Made by a program: the position numbers and the translations under genes
Shown: piece after piece, positions 16,791-26,390 of the stretch
Layout of the letters: each line of letters starts with the position of its first letter
How positions within the stretch are numbered: position 1 is the stretch's first letter
Assembly: GCA_020161405.1 (NCBI GenBank)
Contig: JAIUOD010000002.1
Location: 248,001-312,000 of the forward strand
Direction: 5' to 3'
From: Pseudomonadota bacterium
Lineage (GTDB): Bacteria > Pseudomonadota > Alphaproteobacteria > Caulobacterales > Aquidulcibacteraceae
Length of the DNA stretch: 64,000 bases
Notes under the pieces: generated by a model
What the model was told of the DNA's origin: nothing
What the model saw: only the letters and a program-made list of their open reading frames with translations
The model's database searches: none

Positions 16791-17306
16791 ATGGCAGATA
16801 ATCAAAGCCTTAATGATGCCCAAAATGCATTAAATGATTTTGCCAATCATGGCGCCAAAGATGCCGCCAATATGATTGCACGTTCATTTCATATAGCGGG
16901 CAAAGATATTGCTAATTCATTGGCAGATGCCGCAAAAAGTGGCGAATTATCATTCAAAAAACTTATAAGCACAATTTTGCGCGATCTTTCATCAATGGCA
17001 ATTCGCCAAAATGTTACCAAACCTATTGAAGGGGTTTTGGCACAGATTTTTTCGACCCTTCCCAAATATGGTGCGCGTGCATCTGGCGGGGCGGTAAATG
17101 CGGGGGGTGCGTATCTTGTGGGTGAAAATGGCCCAGAATATTTTGTGCCAAATCAGGCGGGATCAATTGAAACAGGTCTTGGCGGCGCAGTGCATATTCA
17201 TATTAATATGGCGCAAGGATCAAATTTGAATGATGTCAAAAAAAGCGCCAATCAGGTTTCAATGGCACTAGCCCGCGCGGTTGAACGTGGAAGGGGCAGA
17301 CTATGA
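16791..17306 (+). CDS. GTA tape measure protein, short (g11-like)
   Basis: 171 residues, shorter than the R. capsulatus counterpart (about 219). The first 65 residues are helical (LNDAQNALNDFANHGAKDAANM). The next part has the FKKLISTILRDLSSMAIRQNV segment, and the end is the conserved GGAYLVGENGPEYFVPN turn seen in tape measure proteins of lambdoid tails. Tape measure length sets tail length, so a short tail is predicted. The stop overlaps the DUF2460 start (ATGA). Confidence 0.85.
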   Translation: MADNQSLNDAQNALNDFANHGAKDAANMIARSFHIAGKDIANSLADAAKSGELSFKKLISTILRDLSSMAIRQNVTKPIEGVLAQIFSTLPKYGARASGGAVNAGGAYLVGENGPEYFVPNQAGSIETGLGGAVHIHINMAQGSNLNDVKKSANQVSMALARAVERGRGRL

Positions 17307-17935
17307 GCGCATTTCACGATATTATTTTTCCCATTAAAATGGCGCGTGGTGCTATCGGTGGGCCGATGCGTAATGCGCAAATTTTTACGCGAGCTAACGG
17401 CATTGAAGCACGCAATACAATTTTGCAAAATTCACGGCGCAAATGGAATATTGCATCGCGCGGCGCGCCACTTGATGAATTGCATGATTTATTAGCTTTC
17501 TATGAAGCGCGCATGGGGCAGATTTATGCCTTTCGCTTTCGTGACCCGATTGATAATAAATCCTGCAAGCCAAGCCAGATACCATCATATTTGGATCAAG
17601 AAATTGGCATAGGCGATGGAAATAATAAGGTTTTTCAAATTCAAAAAACCTATGGCGATGCGCAAAATTCTTATAAAAGAAATATCAAATTGCCAGTTTT
17701 GAATAGTGTTTCGATTTCTGTAAATGGTGTTTTAAAACCTGCCAATTCTTATAATATCGAATATCAAACTGGCCTCATTATTTTCCAAACTGCGCCGCCA
17801 AATGGGCAGAGTGTGAAATGCGGTTTTTCATTTGATTGTATGGCAAGGTTCAATAATGATGCCCTTGAAATATCTTTAGAAAGCCCATCAACAGGGCGTA
17901 TAAATGACATTGAAATTATTGAGGTTTTAACATGA
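17303..17935 (+). CDS. GTA distal tail protein, DUF2460 (g12-like)
   Basis: A 210-residue DUF2460/TIGR02217 protein; length matches R. capsulatus g12. Hallmarks: the start F-H-D-I-I-F-P, RKWNIASRGAPLDELHDLLAFYEAR, the YAFRFRDPIDNKS block, and GLIIFQTAPPNGQSVKCGFSFD near the end. It forms the distal tail ring to which the hub attaches. Translationally coupled to both neighbours by 4-nt overlaps. Confidence 0.93.
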   Translation: MSAFHDIIFPIKMARGAIGGPMRNAQIFTRANGIEARNTILQNSRRKWNIASRGAPLDELHDLLAFYEARMGQIYAFRFRDPIDNKSCKPSQIPSYLDQEIGIGDGNNKVFQIQKTYGDAQNSYKRNIKLPVLNSVSISVNGVLKPANSYNIEYQTGLIIFQTAPPNGQSVKCGFSFDCMARFNNDALEISLESPSTGRINDIEIIEVLT

Positions 17936-18777
17936 GAAATCTTGATATAGGTTTTCAAAACCGCCTTAATTCCCAAGTTTCAAGCCTTGCAAAATGTTGG
18001 ATCATTATTGGTAAAACTGGCAATGAAATTTGCATTACCGAACATGATGAAGACATTATTGCAATGGGTAAGACTTTTAAATCTGCCAATGCTTTTAATT
18101 CCGCAAATCTTGATTTGCAAAATCTTCCCAATTCCAATCGCGGCGCGATTGAAGGGGCGGTTGCAATAGATGGTATTAGTGAAAATGACATAATACTTGG
18201 CAAATTTGATAAAGCACAAATTGGGCTTTATCTGATTGATTGGCAAATGCCGCAATATTATGTGCAAATTTGGCAGGGCATTATTGGCGATATAAAATTA
18301 AATGGTCAGGTTTTTGAATTTGAACTTACAGGGCTTGAAAGCCAATTAAACAAAAATTTGGGGCGAAAATTTTCACGGATTTGTGATGCAGATTTGGGTG
18401 ATAATAAATGCACAATCAATTTCGAAAATTATGCCCAAGCGGGAAATGTAATTAAGAAATACTCCAACACCCAAATAAAGGTAAATTTTACGACTGCCCC
18501 AGTTTTCGAAAATTATAAAAATGGCAAATTAAAATTCACAAATGGCGCAATGCAAGACACTGAATTTTCAATTGCCAATATCGAAAGTGCGGGCAGTGCA
18601 TTTTTGATAATTTTTAAAACCCAAATTGCGCAATTTTTTAATATTGGCGATGCGATAAAAATCTATCAATCCTGTGACAAGAATTTTGCAACTTGCAAAA
18701 CGCGTTTTAATAATGGCGCAAATTTTCGTGGCTGTCCGCATATGCCAGGGGAAAGCATAATTTATGCAAGCCCGTAA
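17932..18777 (+). CDS. GTA tail hub protein, DUF2163 (g13-like)
   Basis: A 281-residue DUF2163/TIGR02218 protein. The first domain has LAKCWIIIGKTGNEICITEHDEDI, the middle has WQGIIGDIKLNGQVFEFELTG, and the C-terminal part carries the cysteine-containing CDADLGDNKCTIN and KTRFNNGANFRGCPHMPGE motifs that define the family and in other members bind an iron-sulfur centre or metal. All four expected cysteines are visible. It overlaps the NlpC/P60 gene by 14 nt. Confidence 0.93.
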   Translation: MRNLDIGFQNRLNSQVSSLAKCWIIIGKTGNEICITEHDEDIIAMGKTFKSANAFNSANLDLQNLPNSNRGAIEGAVAIDGISENDIILGKFDKAQIGLYLIDWQMPQYYVQIWQGIIGDIKLNGQVFEFELTGLESQLNKNLGRKFSRICDADLGDNKCTINFENYAQAGNVIKKYSNTQIKVNFTTAPVFENYKNGKLKFTNGAMQDTEFSIANIESAGSAFLIIFKTQIAQFFNIGDAIKIYQSCDKNFATCKTRFNNGANFRGCPHMPGESIIYASP

Positions 18778-19123
18778 AATAATTTCGCGTGCACATGAAT
18801 TTATTGGAACCCCCTATATTGAAAATTGCGCGTTAAAAAATGTGGGTTGTGATTGCCTAGGTTTGATTGCGGCGGTTTTTGAAATTGACGAAGATTTACG
18901 CAAATTGGGTTTTGAGGCGACAATTGAAAAATACTTTTCACCATGTTCGCAAAACTCTGCCAAGGTTTTAGCCTTTAGGGTGAATGATAATTTTCACTTT
19001 GGCATAATGGTTGAAAATAACCAATTTATCCACGCCCATTGGTCACAAGGTATAGTCAAAAACACTTTTGGAAATTGGTTTAAGGCGCGTTTTATTGGCG
19101 CGTATGAAAAGAAAGATTTATAA
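18764..19123 (+). CDS. GTA NlpC/P60 cell-wall peptidase (g14-like)
   Basis: A 119-residue peptidase expected to locally open the peptidoglycan of the recipient. Catalytic Cys31 lies in GCDCLGLIAAVF. The His is H79 in FHFGIMVENNQ or H91 in FIHAHWS, both at places conserved in the family. It is shorter than the roughly 150 residues of most relatives. ATG 18764 begins M-Q-A-R-K-I-I within the end of the DUF2163 gene; the stop shares a base with the megatron start. Confidence 0.9.
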   Translation: MQARKIISRAHEFIGTPYIENCALKNVGCDCLGLIAAVFEIDEDLRKLGFEATIEKYFSPCSQNSAKVLAFRVNDNFHFGIMVENNQFIHAHWSQGIVKNTFGNWFKARFIGAYEKKDL

Positions 19124-22100
19124 TGGCTTCGATAATTTTGGCAAATGTTGGCGGCGCAGCCTTTGGTCCAATTGGCAGTGCGATTGGCGCATTAGTTGGC
19201 GCAAAAATTGATGGCGCATTGCAATCAAGCCTTAATGGGCGCACTTCAAGCGGTTCAAGGCTTGGCAATTTAAGCGTGCAATCATCAATTGATGGCGCAT
19301 TCATGCCAAAAATATTCGGTAGCGCCAAAATCGCAGGGCAGGTTATATGGGCCGATAATTTCAAAGAAACCACAATCAAAAGAACGGTCGGTGGCAAGGG
19401 CGGGCAAAAGGTCAAAGAATATAAATATACACTTTCTTTTGCCATCGGCCTTTGCCAAGGGACAATTTCACGCATCGGGCGTTCATGGGCCAATGGCAAA
19501 GAAATTGATTTAAACCAATATAATTACCGCCTTCATACTGGCAATAACCCAAACCCTGACCCATTATTAGAGGCAATTTTGGGTATTGATAATTGCCCTA
19601 ATTATAATGATATTGCCTATATAGTTTTTGAAGATTTACCATTGGATGTTTTTGGTGATAGGATCCCCCAATTTTCATTTGAAATTTTTGCCCAAGAAAA
19701 TGACGCCAAATCACTTGAGAATTTGATAAAGGGTGTATGCCTTATCCCCGCCACTGGTGAATTTGCCTATGCGACAACGCCAATTATTGAACAGGTTTCG
19801 AGGGGAAATGAAAATTACCTAAATTCACATCACGACCATGAAAAAACTGATTTTGTATGTGCTATTGAAAATCTTGAAAATGATCTTCCCAATGCAAAAA
19901 GCATTTCACTCGTAAATGCATGGTTTGGCACATCAATTGATGCCGCCAATTGCCAAATCATTCCGAAGACCGAAATTAATGTGCGAAATTGTAAGCCAAG
20001 GAATTGGAATGTCGCAGGATTATCACGCAATAATGCCGACCGTGTTTCACAAATTAATGGTCAAAATGCTTATGGTGGTTCGATTGATGATAAATCAATA
20101 ATTGAATCAATAAACCATTTAAATTCAAAGGGGTTTAAGGTAACGTTTAATCCCTTTATTATGATGGATTGTGCCAATTATCCTTGGCGTGGGCGCATTA
20201 AAATTGCACCGAATTTGGAAAATAATACTGGCGCAAATACTGCGATAAACGCATTTTACGGCAATGTTTTGGCAAGTCATTTTGCAGTCTCTGGGCAAAA
20301 TATTTCTTATTCTGGGCCAAATGAATTTTCTTATTCGCGCTTCATACTGAATCAGGCAGCTTTATGTAAAGCGGCGGGCGGTGTTGATAGCTTCCTTATA
20401 GGCTCCGAATTAATTGGTTTAACACGGGCGCGAAGTGCGCAAAATATTTTCCCCTTTGTTGATAAATTAATTCATCTTGCAGGGCAGGTGAGGGCGATTT
20501 TAGGGGCAAATTGCAAAATTGGTTATGGCGCCGATTGGACAGAATATGGTGCATATGTTGCGGGCAATGATGTAACATTTCCATTGGATAAATTATGGGC
20601 CGATAATAATATTAATTTTATCGGCATTGATTATTATGCCCCCATTTCCGATAGGGCAAACACCGATGCCCCGCTTTCAATTGCACAATTACAAAGCAAT
20701 ATAGAGGCAGGGATTGCCTATGATTATTATTATGTCGATGAAAATGCCCGCAATTTAAGGCAAAAAACCCCCATAACTGATGGCGCATATAATGAGGCAT
20801 GGATATATCGCCAAAAGGATTTGCGCAATTTTTGGCAAAATAGCCATTATCCACGCTTTAATGGCGTGCGCAACGCAAGCCCGACCCAATGGATTGGAAA
20901 GTCAAAACCCATCCGCCTTATGGAACTTGGCTATCCCGCGATTGATAAGGGTGCAAATCAGCCAAGTGTTTTTCCAGATGCAAAGTCGATTGAAAATGGC
21001 ATTCCACCATATTCAAATGGTAATCGCGATGACTTGGAGCAAAGACGCGCTTTATATGCATTCCTAACTTATTGGGATGATAGCAAAAACCCTGTTTCAA
21101 ACCTATATTCAGGGCGTATGATTGATATAGAATATACCCATATTTGGGCATGGGATGCGCGCCCTTATCCACAATTTCCTAGCCTGAAATCTGTTTGGGG
21201 TGATGGCGATAATTATGCCAAAGGTCATTGGCTTATGGGGCGTTTGGGTGGTGGAAAAATCGCCGATTTACTCAAATATATTCTGCAAGAATGTGAAATC
21301 ACCAATTATGAAATTCAAGGATTAGAACGGGTTTTCAATGGTTTTGTAATAGAGAACCAAACAAATGCACGTGCGATTTTAAATGAATTAATTCAAGTCT
21401 TTAATATTGGTTTCTATATAAAGAATGGCAAGTTTATTTTTACGGATTTGGCATTTGCAAATGTTGTGCAATCAATAAATCAAAATGATTTAATCCTATT
21501 TGATGATGGCACAAAAATTCAAAAATCTTTTGCAAAAGAGGATGAAATTGATGGCCTTAATCTAAGGCTTTATTCAATCGAAGATGACTATGATACAATA
21601 AATATGTTTGCAGGCGCTAATGGCAAAAATATTGATTTTGCTTTGCCTTTAACATGTGGGCGCAATATGGCGGCATCACTTGCCAACGGGATTTTGCAAA
21701 ATGCCAAGAATTTGAATTTGATTTATAAAATCAGGCTTGAAAATTCGCGCGCACTCGTGCTTGAAATTGGTGATATTATTGACATTGGTTTAGAGGGAAC
21801 TTTTGCGATTGACGCAATTGAATATGGTGCAATTTGCGAATTAAGCCTAAGCAAGTTAGGGAAAATTTCAAATGAAATAAATTCAATCGCCACGCAAAAC
21901 CCAAAACCAAGCCCAATTTATTTTTGTGAACCATTGGCCTTTGCATTAGATTTGCCAATGCCCTTTGGCGGCGTAGGGAATGGCGCGCAAATTTATATTG
22001 CCAGCAATAATTTTGACAATATTGATGTGCGCTTGGGCGATAAATCACTTGGAATTTGTTCACGCGCCGCATCTATTGGTAATTTGCTAAACCCAATTCC

Positions 22101-22788
22101 CTCAAGTGCGGTTTCGCAAAATATTCGCGCGATTTTGGGCGTTAAAATGCTATTTGGTGCAAAATTGCCCAATAATGGAAATATGGCAATTTTGCGTGAT
22201 AATCAAATTGTGGACATTATAAATTTTCAATCGGCAAATCTAATTGCCAAAGATACATATAATATAACAAACTTTGTGCGTGGTCTTAATGGCATTAATG
22301 AAGCGCCAAATTTGCAAATTGGTGATTATGCAATTTTGCTTAATGAAGCCTGTGTTAATGCCGATATAGACGCCGAACTTTGGGGCGCAGAAGTACTGAT
22401 TGATTTACAATCAAATATCGTAAATCCGCCAATTTCTTATCAATTGCCATGCACATTTTTTGGCAATTACCAAAAGCCTTGGGCGGTTTGCCATATAAAG
22501 GCAAAGCGTATTGGAAATTCGATTGAAATCTCATTCTTACGCCGTATGCGCGGTGATAATGATAATTGGCAAACTGATATTTTAAGCCAAGAAAGCAATT
22601 ATGAAATTCGTATTTTGGATAATTTTGGTGCGTTAAAACGCAAAATCCAAAGCACAAATAATATTGCACTTTATAATGATGAATTGCCTGATTTTGGCAC
22701 CAAGCAATCATCATTAGAGCTTGAAATTATTGAGTTTAATCAATCAATCGAGGGTTATAAAAACCGCCAAAATATTGCTATTCTTTAG
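19123..22788 (+). CDS. GTA host-specificity/megatron protein (g15-like)
   Basis: 1221 residues, slightly below the R. capsulatus g15. It begins with a glycine/alanine-rich membrane-like segment (VGGAAFGPIGSAIGALVGAKI). The centre has the GTA TIM-barrel-like region (INFIGIDYYAPISDRANTDAP, LMELGYPAIDKGANQPS, YSGRMIDIEYTHIWAWDARP), and the C-terminal half has the phage-tail_3 and fibronectin-like parts. It caps the baseplate and carries receptor-binding domains. It ends the cluster and overlaps the 3' end of the convergent msrB by 11 nt. Confidence 0.93.
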   Translation: MASIILANVGGAAFGPIGSAIGALVGAKIDGALQSSLNGRTSSGSRLGNLSVQSSIDGAFMPKIFGSAKIAGQVIWADNFKETTIKRTVGGKGGQKVKEYKYTLSFAIGLCQGTISRIGRSWANGKEIDLNQYNYRLHTGNNPNPDPLLEAILGIDNCPNYNDIAYIVFEDLPLDVFGDRIPQFSFEIFAQENDAKSLENLIKGVCLIPATGEFAYATTPIIEQVSRGNENYLNSHHDHEKTDFVCAIENLENDLPNAKSISLVNAWFGTSIDAANCQIIPKTEINVRNCKPRNWNVAGLSRNNADRVSQINGQNAYGGSIDDKSIIESINHLNSKGFKVTFNPFIMMDCANYPWRGRIKIAPNLENNTGANTAINAFYGNVLASHFAVSGQNISYSGPNEFSYSRFILNQAALCKAAGGVDSFLIGSELIGLTRARSAQNIFPFVDKLIHLAGQVRAILGANCKIGYGADWTEYGAYVAGNDVTFPLDKLWADNNINFIGIDYYAPISDRANTDAPLSIAQLQSNIEAGIAYDYYYVDENARNLRQKTPITDGAYNEAWIYRQKDLRNFWQNSHYPRFNGVRNASPTQWIGKSKPIRLMELGYPAIDKGANQPSVFPDAKSIENGIPPYSNGNRDDLEQRRALYAFLTYWDDSKNPVSNLYSGRMIDIEYTHIWAWDARPYPQFPSLKSVWGDGDNYAKGHWLMGRLGGGKIADLLKYILQECEITNYEIQGLERVFNGFVIENQTNARAILNELIQVFNIGFYIKNGKFIFTDLAFANVVQSINQNDLILFDDGTKIQKSFAKEDEIDGLNLRLYSIEDDYDTINMFAGANGKNIDFALPLTCGRNMAASLANGILQNAKNLNLIYKIRLENSRALVLEIGDIIDIGLEGTFAIDAIEYGAICELSLSKLGKISNEINSIATQNPKPSPIYFCEPLAFALDLPMPFGGVGNGAQIYIASNNFDNIDVRLGDKSLGICSRAASIGNLLNPIPSSAVSQNIRAILGVKMLFGAKLPNNGNMAILRDNQIVDIINFQSANLIAKDTYNITNFVRGLNGINEAPNLQIGDYAILLNEACVNADIDAELWGAEVLIDLQSNIVNPPISYQLPCTFFGNYQKPWAVCHIKAKRIGNSIEISFLRRMRGDNDNWQTDILSQESNYEIRILDNFGALKRKIQSTNNIALYNDELPDFGTKQSSLELEIIEFNQSIEGYKNRQNIAIL

Positions 22789-23143
22789 GCGAAAAATCCA
22801 AAACTGCACCATTAATACAATAGCGTTTATTGGTTGGCATCGGACCATCATCAAAAACATGACCAAGATGGGCTTTGCATTTATTGCAATGAACTTCGAC
22901 ACGTGGGCTGGCAAGTTTTAAATCCTGCGAATAGCCCACTGCATCTTCAGATATTGGCGCAAAATATGATGGCCAGCCAGAACCAGAATCATATTTGGTT
23001 TCACTTGAAAACAAAGGCGCATCACAAGATGCGCAATAATAAATGCCATCACGTTTTTCAAAATTTAAGTTTGATGAAAATGGCATTTCTGTGCCATGAT
23101 GTTTGGCAATACGAATTTGTTCAGGATTAAGTTCTTTTGTCAT
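22778..23143 (-). CDS. msrB: peptide-methionine (R)-S-oxide reductase
   Basis: Repairs the R-epimer of methionine sulfoxide using thioredoxin. The 121-residue length is the plain MsrB domain. It shows both zinc-binding pairs (Cys37 and Cys40 in CASC; Cys86 and Cys89 in CNKC), the substrate pocket GSGWPSYF, and catalytic Cys109 in RYCINGAVLDF. There is no export signal, so it acts in the cytoplasm. It converges on the GTA cluster and overlaps it by 11 nt. Confidence 0.95.
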   Translation of the reverse strand: MTKELNPEQIRIAKHHGTEMPFSSNLNFEKRDGIYYCASCDAPLFSSETKYDSGSGWPSYFAPISEDAVGYSQDLKLASPRVEVHCNKCKAHLGHVFDDGPMPTNKRYCINGAVLDFSPKE

Positions 23144-23181
23144 TTTGAGTATCTTTCTTTTATCTCACGCTTATATTCGGG

Positions 23182-23251
23182 GCATTTGCTTGTCGCAAAT
23201 GCTAATCCCTCATCGCTCCGATGGGGCGGCGCACTTGCGCCGACGCGCCGA
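23182..23251. repeat. tandem hairpin array between dinB and msrB
   Basis: Four palindromes follow one another: GCATTTGC/GCAAATGC (23182-23189, 23195-23202), CATCG/CGATG (23211-23223), CGGCGCA/TGCGCCG and ACGCGC/GCGCGT ending at 23251. The region is GC-rich compared with both neighbours. It lies in the 135-nt gap after the dinB stop and before the msrB start. It may be a repetitive extragenic palindrome cluster or a terminator region for dinB; no U-run follows. Confidence 0.75.
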
Positions 23252-23278
23252 TTTGCGCGTATCATTCTAAAATTTAAG

Positions 23279-24550
23279 TCATAGTTTGTCAGATTTTTTC
23301 GTTCCTAAAATATCTTTGCCAAATTTATCAATGATTTTGTCCAAGGCTTTTTCAAGTCTTAGATTTTTTTGCGCATTTTGATTTATTAAATCGCCACGAT
23401 CTGCCAATTCCTCATCGCATAATTCACTTATGCCAATTCCGATAAGGCGAAATGGTGCCCGCTTTAATTCGCCATCAAGTAATGGTTTCACAGTTTCATA
23501 CATTGTTTTTGCCGTCTGCGTTGGTTCAGATAGGCTAATTTGACGTGTGATACTTACAAACTTCGCAGTTTTTAGCTTTAAGGTTACAGTTCGCCCTGCA
23601 ATTTTTTTCTGTCTTGCTTCGCGTGCAACCCTATCGGCCAGTTTTTTTAAAGTAGTGGCAAGGGTTTGTGCATCACTCACATCATCAAAAAATGTGGTCT
23701 CAGATGATATACTTTTGCGCTTGGTTTCGGTTTCAAGCGATCGGTCATCTTCGCCATTTGCCATTTTTTTAAGGCGAACAATATTGGGACCAAATTCTTT
23801 AAATAGCGAACGTTCATCAATATGTGCCAATTGCTCAATTGTTATAAGGCCAAATTTTTCAAGTTTTTTTACGGTAGCAGGGCCAACGCCATGCAAAAAC
23901 CCAATTTTCTTTGGCCAAATAATTTTTGGAACATCCGCTTTTGATAAAGCAAAAAAACCGCGTGGCTTATCCATATCTGACGCAGTTTTTGCCAAGAAAC
24001 GATTTTCTGAAAGCCCGATTGAAACCGTAATTCCAACCTCATTTTCAATTTTTAGTGCAAGTTTGGCCAAGGATTGACAGGGTGCTGCTTTATGAAGGCG
24101 CTGTGTGCCCGATAAATCCAAATATGCCTCATCGATTGAAACCGAATGCACGATTGGGGTTAATTCGCGCATTAAATTTTTAATAATTTTTCCAGTTTGT
24201 GCATAAAGTTGAATATTAGGCTTAATAACTACGGCTTTGGGGCAAAGTTTCATTGCTTGAAACATCGGCATTGCTGATTTAACCCCATAAGAACGGGCAA
24301 TATAACATGCCGTTGAAACTACACCGCGCTTTCCGCCACCAATAATAACAGGTTGGTTTAAAAGACTTTTATCATCCCTTTTGTGTATTGCGGCATAAAA
24401 TGCATCGCAATCTATGTGTGCAATTGACAATTTATCAAGATTTGGGTGGCAGATGATGCGATGCTTGTGACAATTAGGGCATTTTTCATCCTTTGGCGCT
24501 ATAGTTTGCGCTTCAAATATGAAAAAGCAGTCACGGCACATATAAATCAA
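23279..24550 (-). CDS. dinB: DNA polymerase IV with N-terminal zinc ribbon
   Basis: A Y-family translesion polymerase, 423 residues. An N-terminal extension carries two cysteine pairs (Cys5/Cys8 in MCRDC, Cys24/Cys27 in KCPNC), a zinc ribbon known from some alphaproteobacterial DinB proteins. The polymerase core starts at [10 protein letters not shown] (metal ligand Asp47) and includes SIDEAYLDL (Asp140, Glu141); the helix-hairpin-helix and little-finger domains follow. No beta-clamp motif was identified with certainty. I saw no clear GTTC-N7-GTTC LexA box in the short divergent region shared with divK. An ATG at 24541 is an alternative start. Confidence 0.93.
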   Translation of the reverse strand: MIYMCRDCFFIFEAQTIAPKDEKCPNCHKHRIICHPNLDKLSIAHIDCDAFYAAIHKRDDKSLLNQPVIIGGGKRGVVSTACYIARSYGVKSAMPMFQAMKLCPKAVVIKPNIQLYAQTGKIIKNLMRELTPIVHSVSIDEAYLDLSGTQRLHKAAPCQSLAKLALKIENEVGITVSIGLSENRFLAKTASDMDKPRGFFALSKADVPKIIWPKKIGFLHGVGPATVKKLEKFGLITIEQLAHIDERSLFKEFGPNIVRLKKMANGEDDRSLETETKRKSISSETTFFDDVSDAQTLATTLKKLADRVAREARQKKIAGRTVTLKLKTAKFVSITRQISLSEPTQTAKTMYETVKPLLDGELKRAPFRLIGIGISELCDEELADRGDLINQNAQKNLRLEKALDKIIDKFGKDILGTKKSDKL

Positions 24551-24628
24551 TTTGGTCTTAACCCGTTCGTAGTAACCTTAATGTATAACATATATAATAA
24601 AACAGATTTTAGTGGGAGTGCAAACCGG

Positions 24629-25018
24629 GTGGGTGAGGCGAAAACCAAAGCGGCAAAGAAAAAAGTGATGATAGTTGAAGATAATGAATTAAATCTTCGA
24701 CTATTTCGCGATTTATTGTCTGCTTTTGGTTATGAAACCGTTGAAACTCGCGATGGTTTAAAGGCGCTTGAGCTTGCCAAAGTTGAAATGCCAGATTTAA
24801 TTTTAATGGATATTCAGCTTCCACATGTTTCTGGCCTTGATGTTACACAATGGATTAAGGCTGATAAAGCCACTAAAAAAATACCAATTATTGCGGTTAC
24901 AGCTTTTGCTATGCGTGGTGATGAAGAACGCATAAAAGAAGGCGGTTGCCAAGCATATCTTTCAAAACCCATTCAGGTTCAGTCTTTTATTAAGACTATA
25001 AAGGATTTTATAGGCTAA
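24629..25018 (+). CDS. divK: single-domain cell-cycle response regulator DivK
   Basis: The product is one receiver domain of about 129 residues, with the acidic pair in IVEDNELNL, phosphoacceptor Asp61 in LILMDIQLP, the [13 protein letters not shown] signature and LSKPIQV. These are close to Caulobacter DivK. The frame is open far upstream, but GTG 24629 is chosen because GGGAG (24614-24618) lies 10 nt before it and the length then fits the family. DivK relays signals from PleC and DivJ to the CtrA pathway. It lies 2 nt upstream of pleD. Confidence 0.92.
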   Translation: MGEAKTKAAKKKVMIVEDNELNLRLFRDLLSAFGYETVETRDGLKALELAKVEMPDLILMDIQLPHVSGLDVTQWIKADKATKKIPIIAVTAFAMRGDEERIKEGGCQAYLSKPIQVQSFIKTIKDFIG

Positions 25019-25020
25019 AA

Positions 25021-26385
25021 ATGACTGCACGTGTATTAGTTGTCGATGATGTTGAACCAAATGTAAGGCTTTTAGAAGCCAAACTTCAACATGAATATTA
25101 CACAGTAATAACCGCATTTTCAGGTGAGCAGGCAATTGTTAAAGCTGCCACTGAAAATCCTGATGTCATTCTACTTGATGTTATGATGCCGGGGCTTGAT
25201 GGTTTTGAAACCTGTAAAAGATTAAAGGCAGATCCAAAAACATCACATATTCCAATCATTATGGTCACCGCGCTTGACCAAAAAGAAGACAGAATACTTG
25301 GCTTAAAAGTTGGGGCAGATGATTTTCTTTCAAAACCAATTGATGACGTATTGCTTTTGGCACGTGTGCGCTCTTTATCGCGGTTTAAAACATTAAGTGA
25401 TGAATTAAGAACGCGTGAAGCAGTTGGGCGAAGGTTCGGCGTAATCGAAAATCTTCATTATTTAGAAGATGGCCTAAGTGCGCGTATTCTTATTCTTGAA
25501 GATGATAATCGCCGCGGTGAAAGAATTAAACGCGTTCTTGCATCTGAACAAAGGCCATTACTAATGAGTGAGGCCAATGAATTAGGGCCAGAAGGTCATG
25601 CGTCGGTTGAATTAATGATTGTTTCAACTTCGGGAACTTCATTTGATGGCTTAAGACTTGCGGCACATATTCGTTCACAAACCGCAACGCGTAATCTTCC
25701 AATTCTTGCAATTGTTGATAATCATGAACGTGATAAGGCCTTACGCGCACTAGAGCTTGGGGTTAATGATTTTATTGATCGCCCACTGGATGAAGAAGAA
25801 TTATTGGCGCGCGTTAAAACCCTTGTTCGCCGCAGGCGCTATATAGAGGCTTTACGCGAAAGCGTTGATCAAACTATGGAAAAAGCGGTGACCGACCAAT
25901 TAACAGGTCTTCACAATCGCCGTTATATGGAAAGCCAGCTTAAAGCCTTGCTTGAACGTATGCAAAGAGGCGGGCAGCCAGTTTCGGTTCTTATTGCCGA
26001 TATTGACCATTTTAAACGCGTTAATGACCTTTTTGGACATGATGCAGGTGATGATGTTATTCGTCAATTCTCTGAACGCCTTGCATCTAATTTTAGGCCG
26101 CGTGACCTTGCATGTCGCTTTGGTGGTGAAGAATTCGTGGTAATAATGCCAGATACTTTGCCAGAAGATGCAATGCAAATTGCCGAACGCTTAAGACATT
26201 CTATAGCAGCTGCGCCATTTTATATCGGGCGCAATCGCGAACAATTAGAAGTCACTTGTTCAGTCGGGGTTTCAGTTGGAAATCAAGTTTCTGATATCCC
26301 TGAAACAGTTCTTAAACGCGCAGACCAAGCATTATATTCTGCAAAACAATGCGGAAGAAACAGGGTTATGGCGCAGGCGGCGTAA
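25021..26385 (+). CDS. pleD: response regulator diguanylate cyclase PleD
   Basis: 454 residues, the same as Caulobacter PleD: a receiver domain with Asp53 in VILLDVMMPG and Lys in FLSKPID, a second adaptor receiver domain, and a GGDEF domain with the GGEEF active site. The product-inhibition site R-x-x-D (in RPRDLACRF) is kept five residues before GGEEF. It makes cyclic di-GMP at the cell pole and controls the motile-to-sessile switch. Operon with divK. A paired-hairpin element starts 5 nt after its stop. Confidence 0.97.
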   Translation: MTARVLVVDDVEPNVRLLEAKLQHEYYTVITAFSGEQAIVKAATENPDVILLDVMMPGLDGFETCKRLKADPKTSHIPIIMVTALDQKEDRILGLKVGADDFLSKPIDDVLLLARVRSLSRFKTLSDELRTREAVGRRFGVIENLHYLEDGLSARILILEDDNRRGERIKRVLASEQRPLLMSEANELGPEGHASVELMIVSTSGTSFDGLRLAAHIRSQTATRNLPILAIVDNHERDKALRALELGVNDFIDRPLDEEELLARVKTLVRRRRYIEALRESVDQTMEKAVTDQLTGLHNRRYMESQLKALLERMQRGGQPVSVLIADIDHFKRVNDLFGHDAGDDVIRQFSERLASNFRPRDLACRFGGEEFVVIMPDTLPEDAMQIAERLRHSIAAAPFYIGRNREQLEVTCSVGVSVGNQVSDIPETVLKRADQALYSAKQCGRNRVMAQAA

Positions 26386-26390
26386 AAACT

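Larger units (their letters stand above)
10346..22788 (+). other. RcGTA-type gene transfer agent structural cluster
   Basis: Fourteen co-directional genes in the order large terminase, portal, small coiled-coil gene, prohead protease, major capsid, adaptor, tail terminator, major tail, two tail-chaperone-like genes, tape measure, DUF2460, DUF2163, NlpC/P60 and a 1221-residue megatron. The order is that of the Rhodobacter capsulatus GTA g2-g15. There is no integrase, repressor, replication or lysis gene, and base composition and codon use resemble the flanks. These are GTA rather than prophage traits. A small terminase (g1) and a g7-like stopper were not found. Confidence 0.93.

Noticed and set aside
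10346-22788. Prophage
   Set aside because: No integrase, repressor, replication, lysis or attachment site; gene order is that of RcGTA and composition equals the flanks.
24550-24628. LexA box (GTTC-N7-GTTC) upstream of dinB
   Set aside because: Only one GTTC half was seen; the second half is absent at the right spacing.
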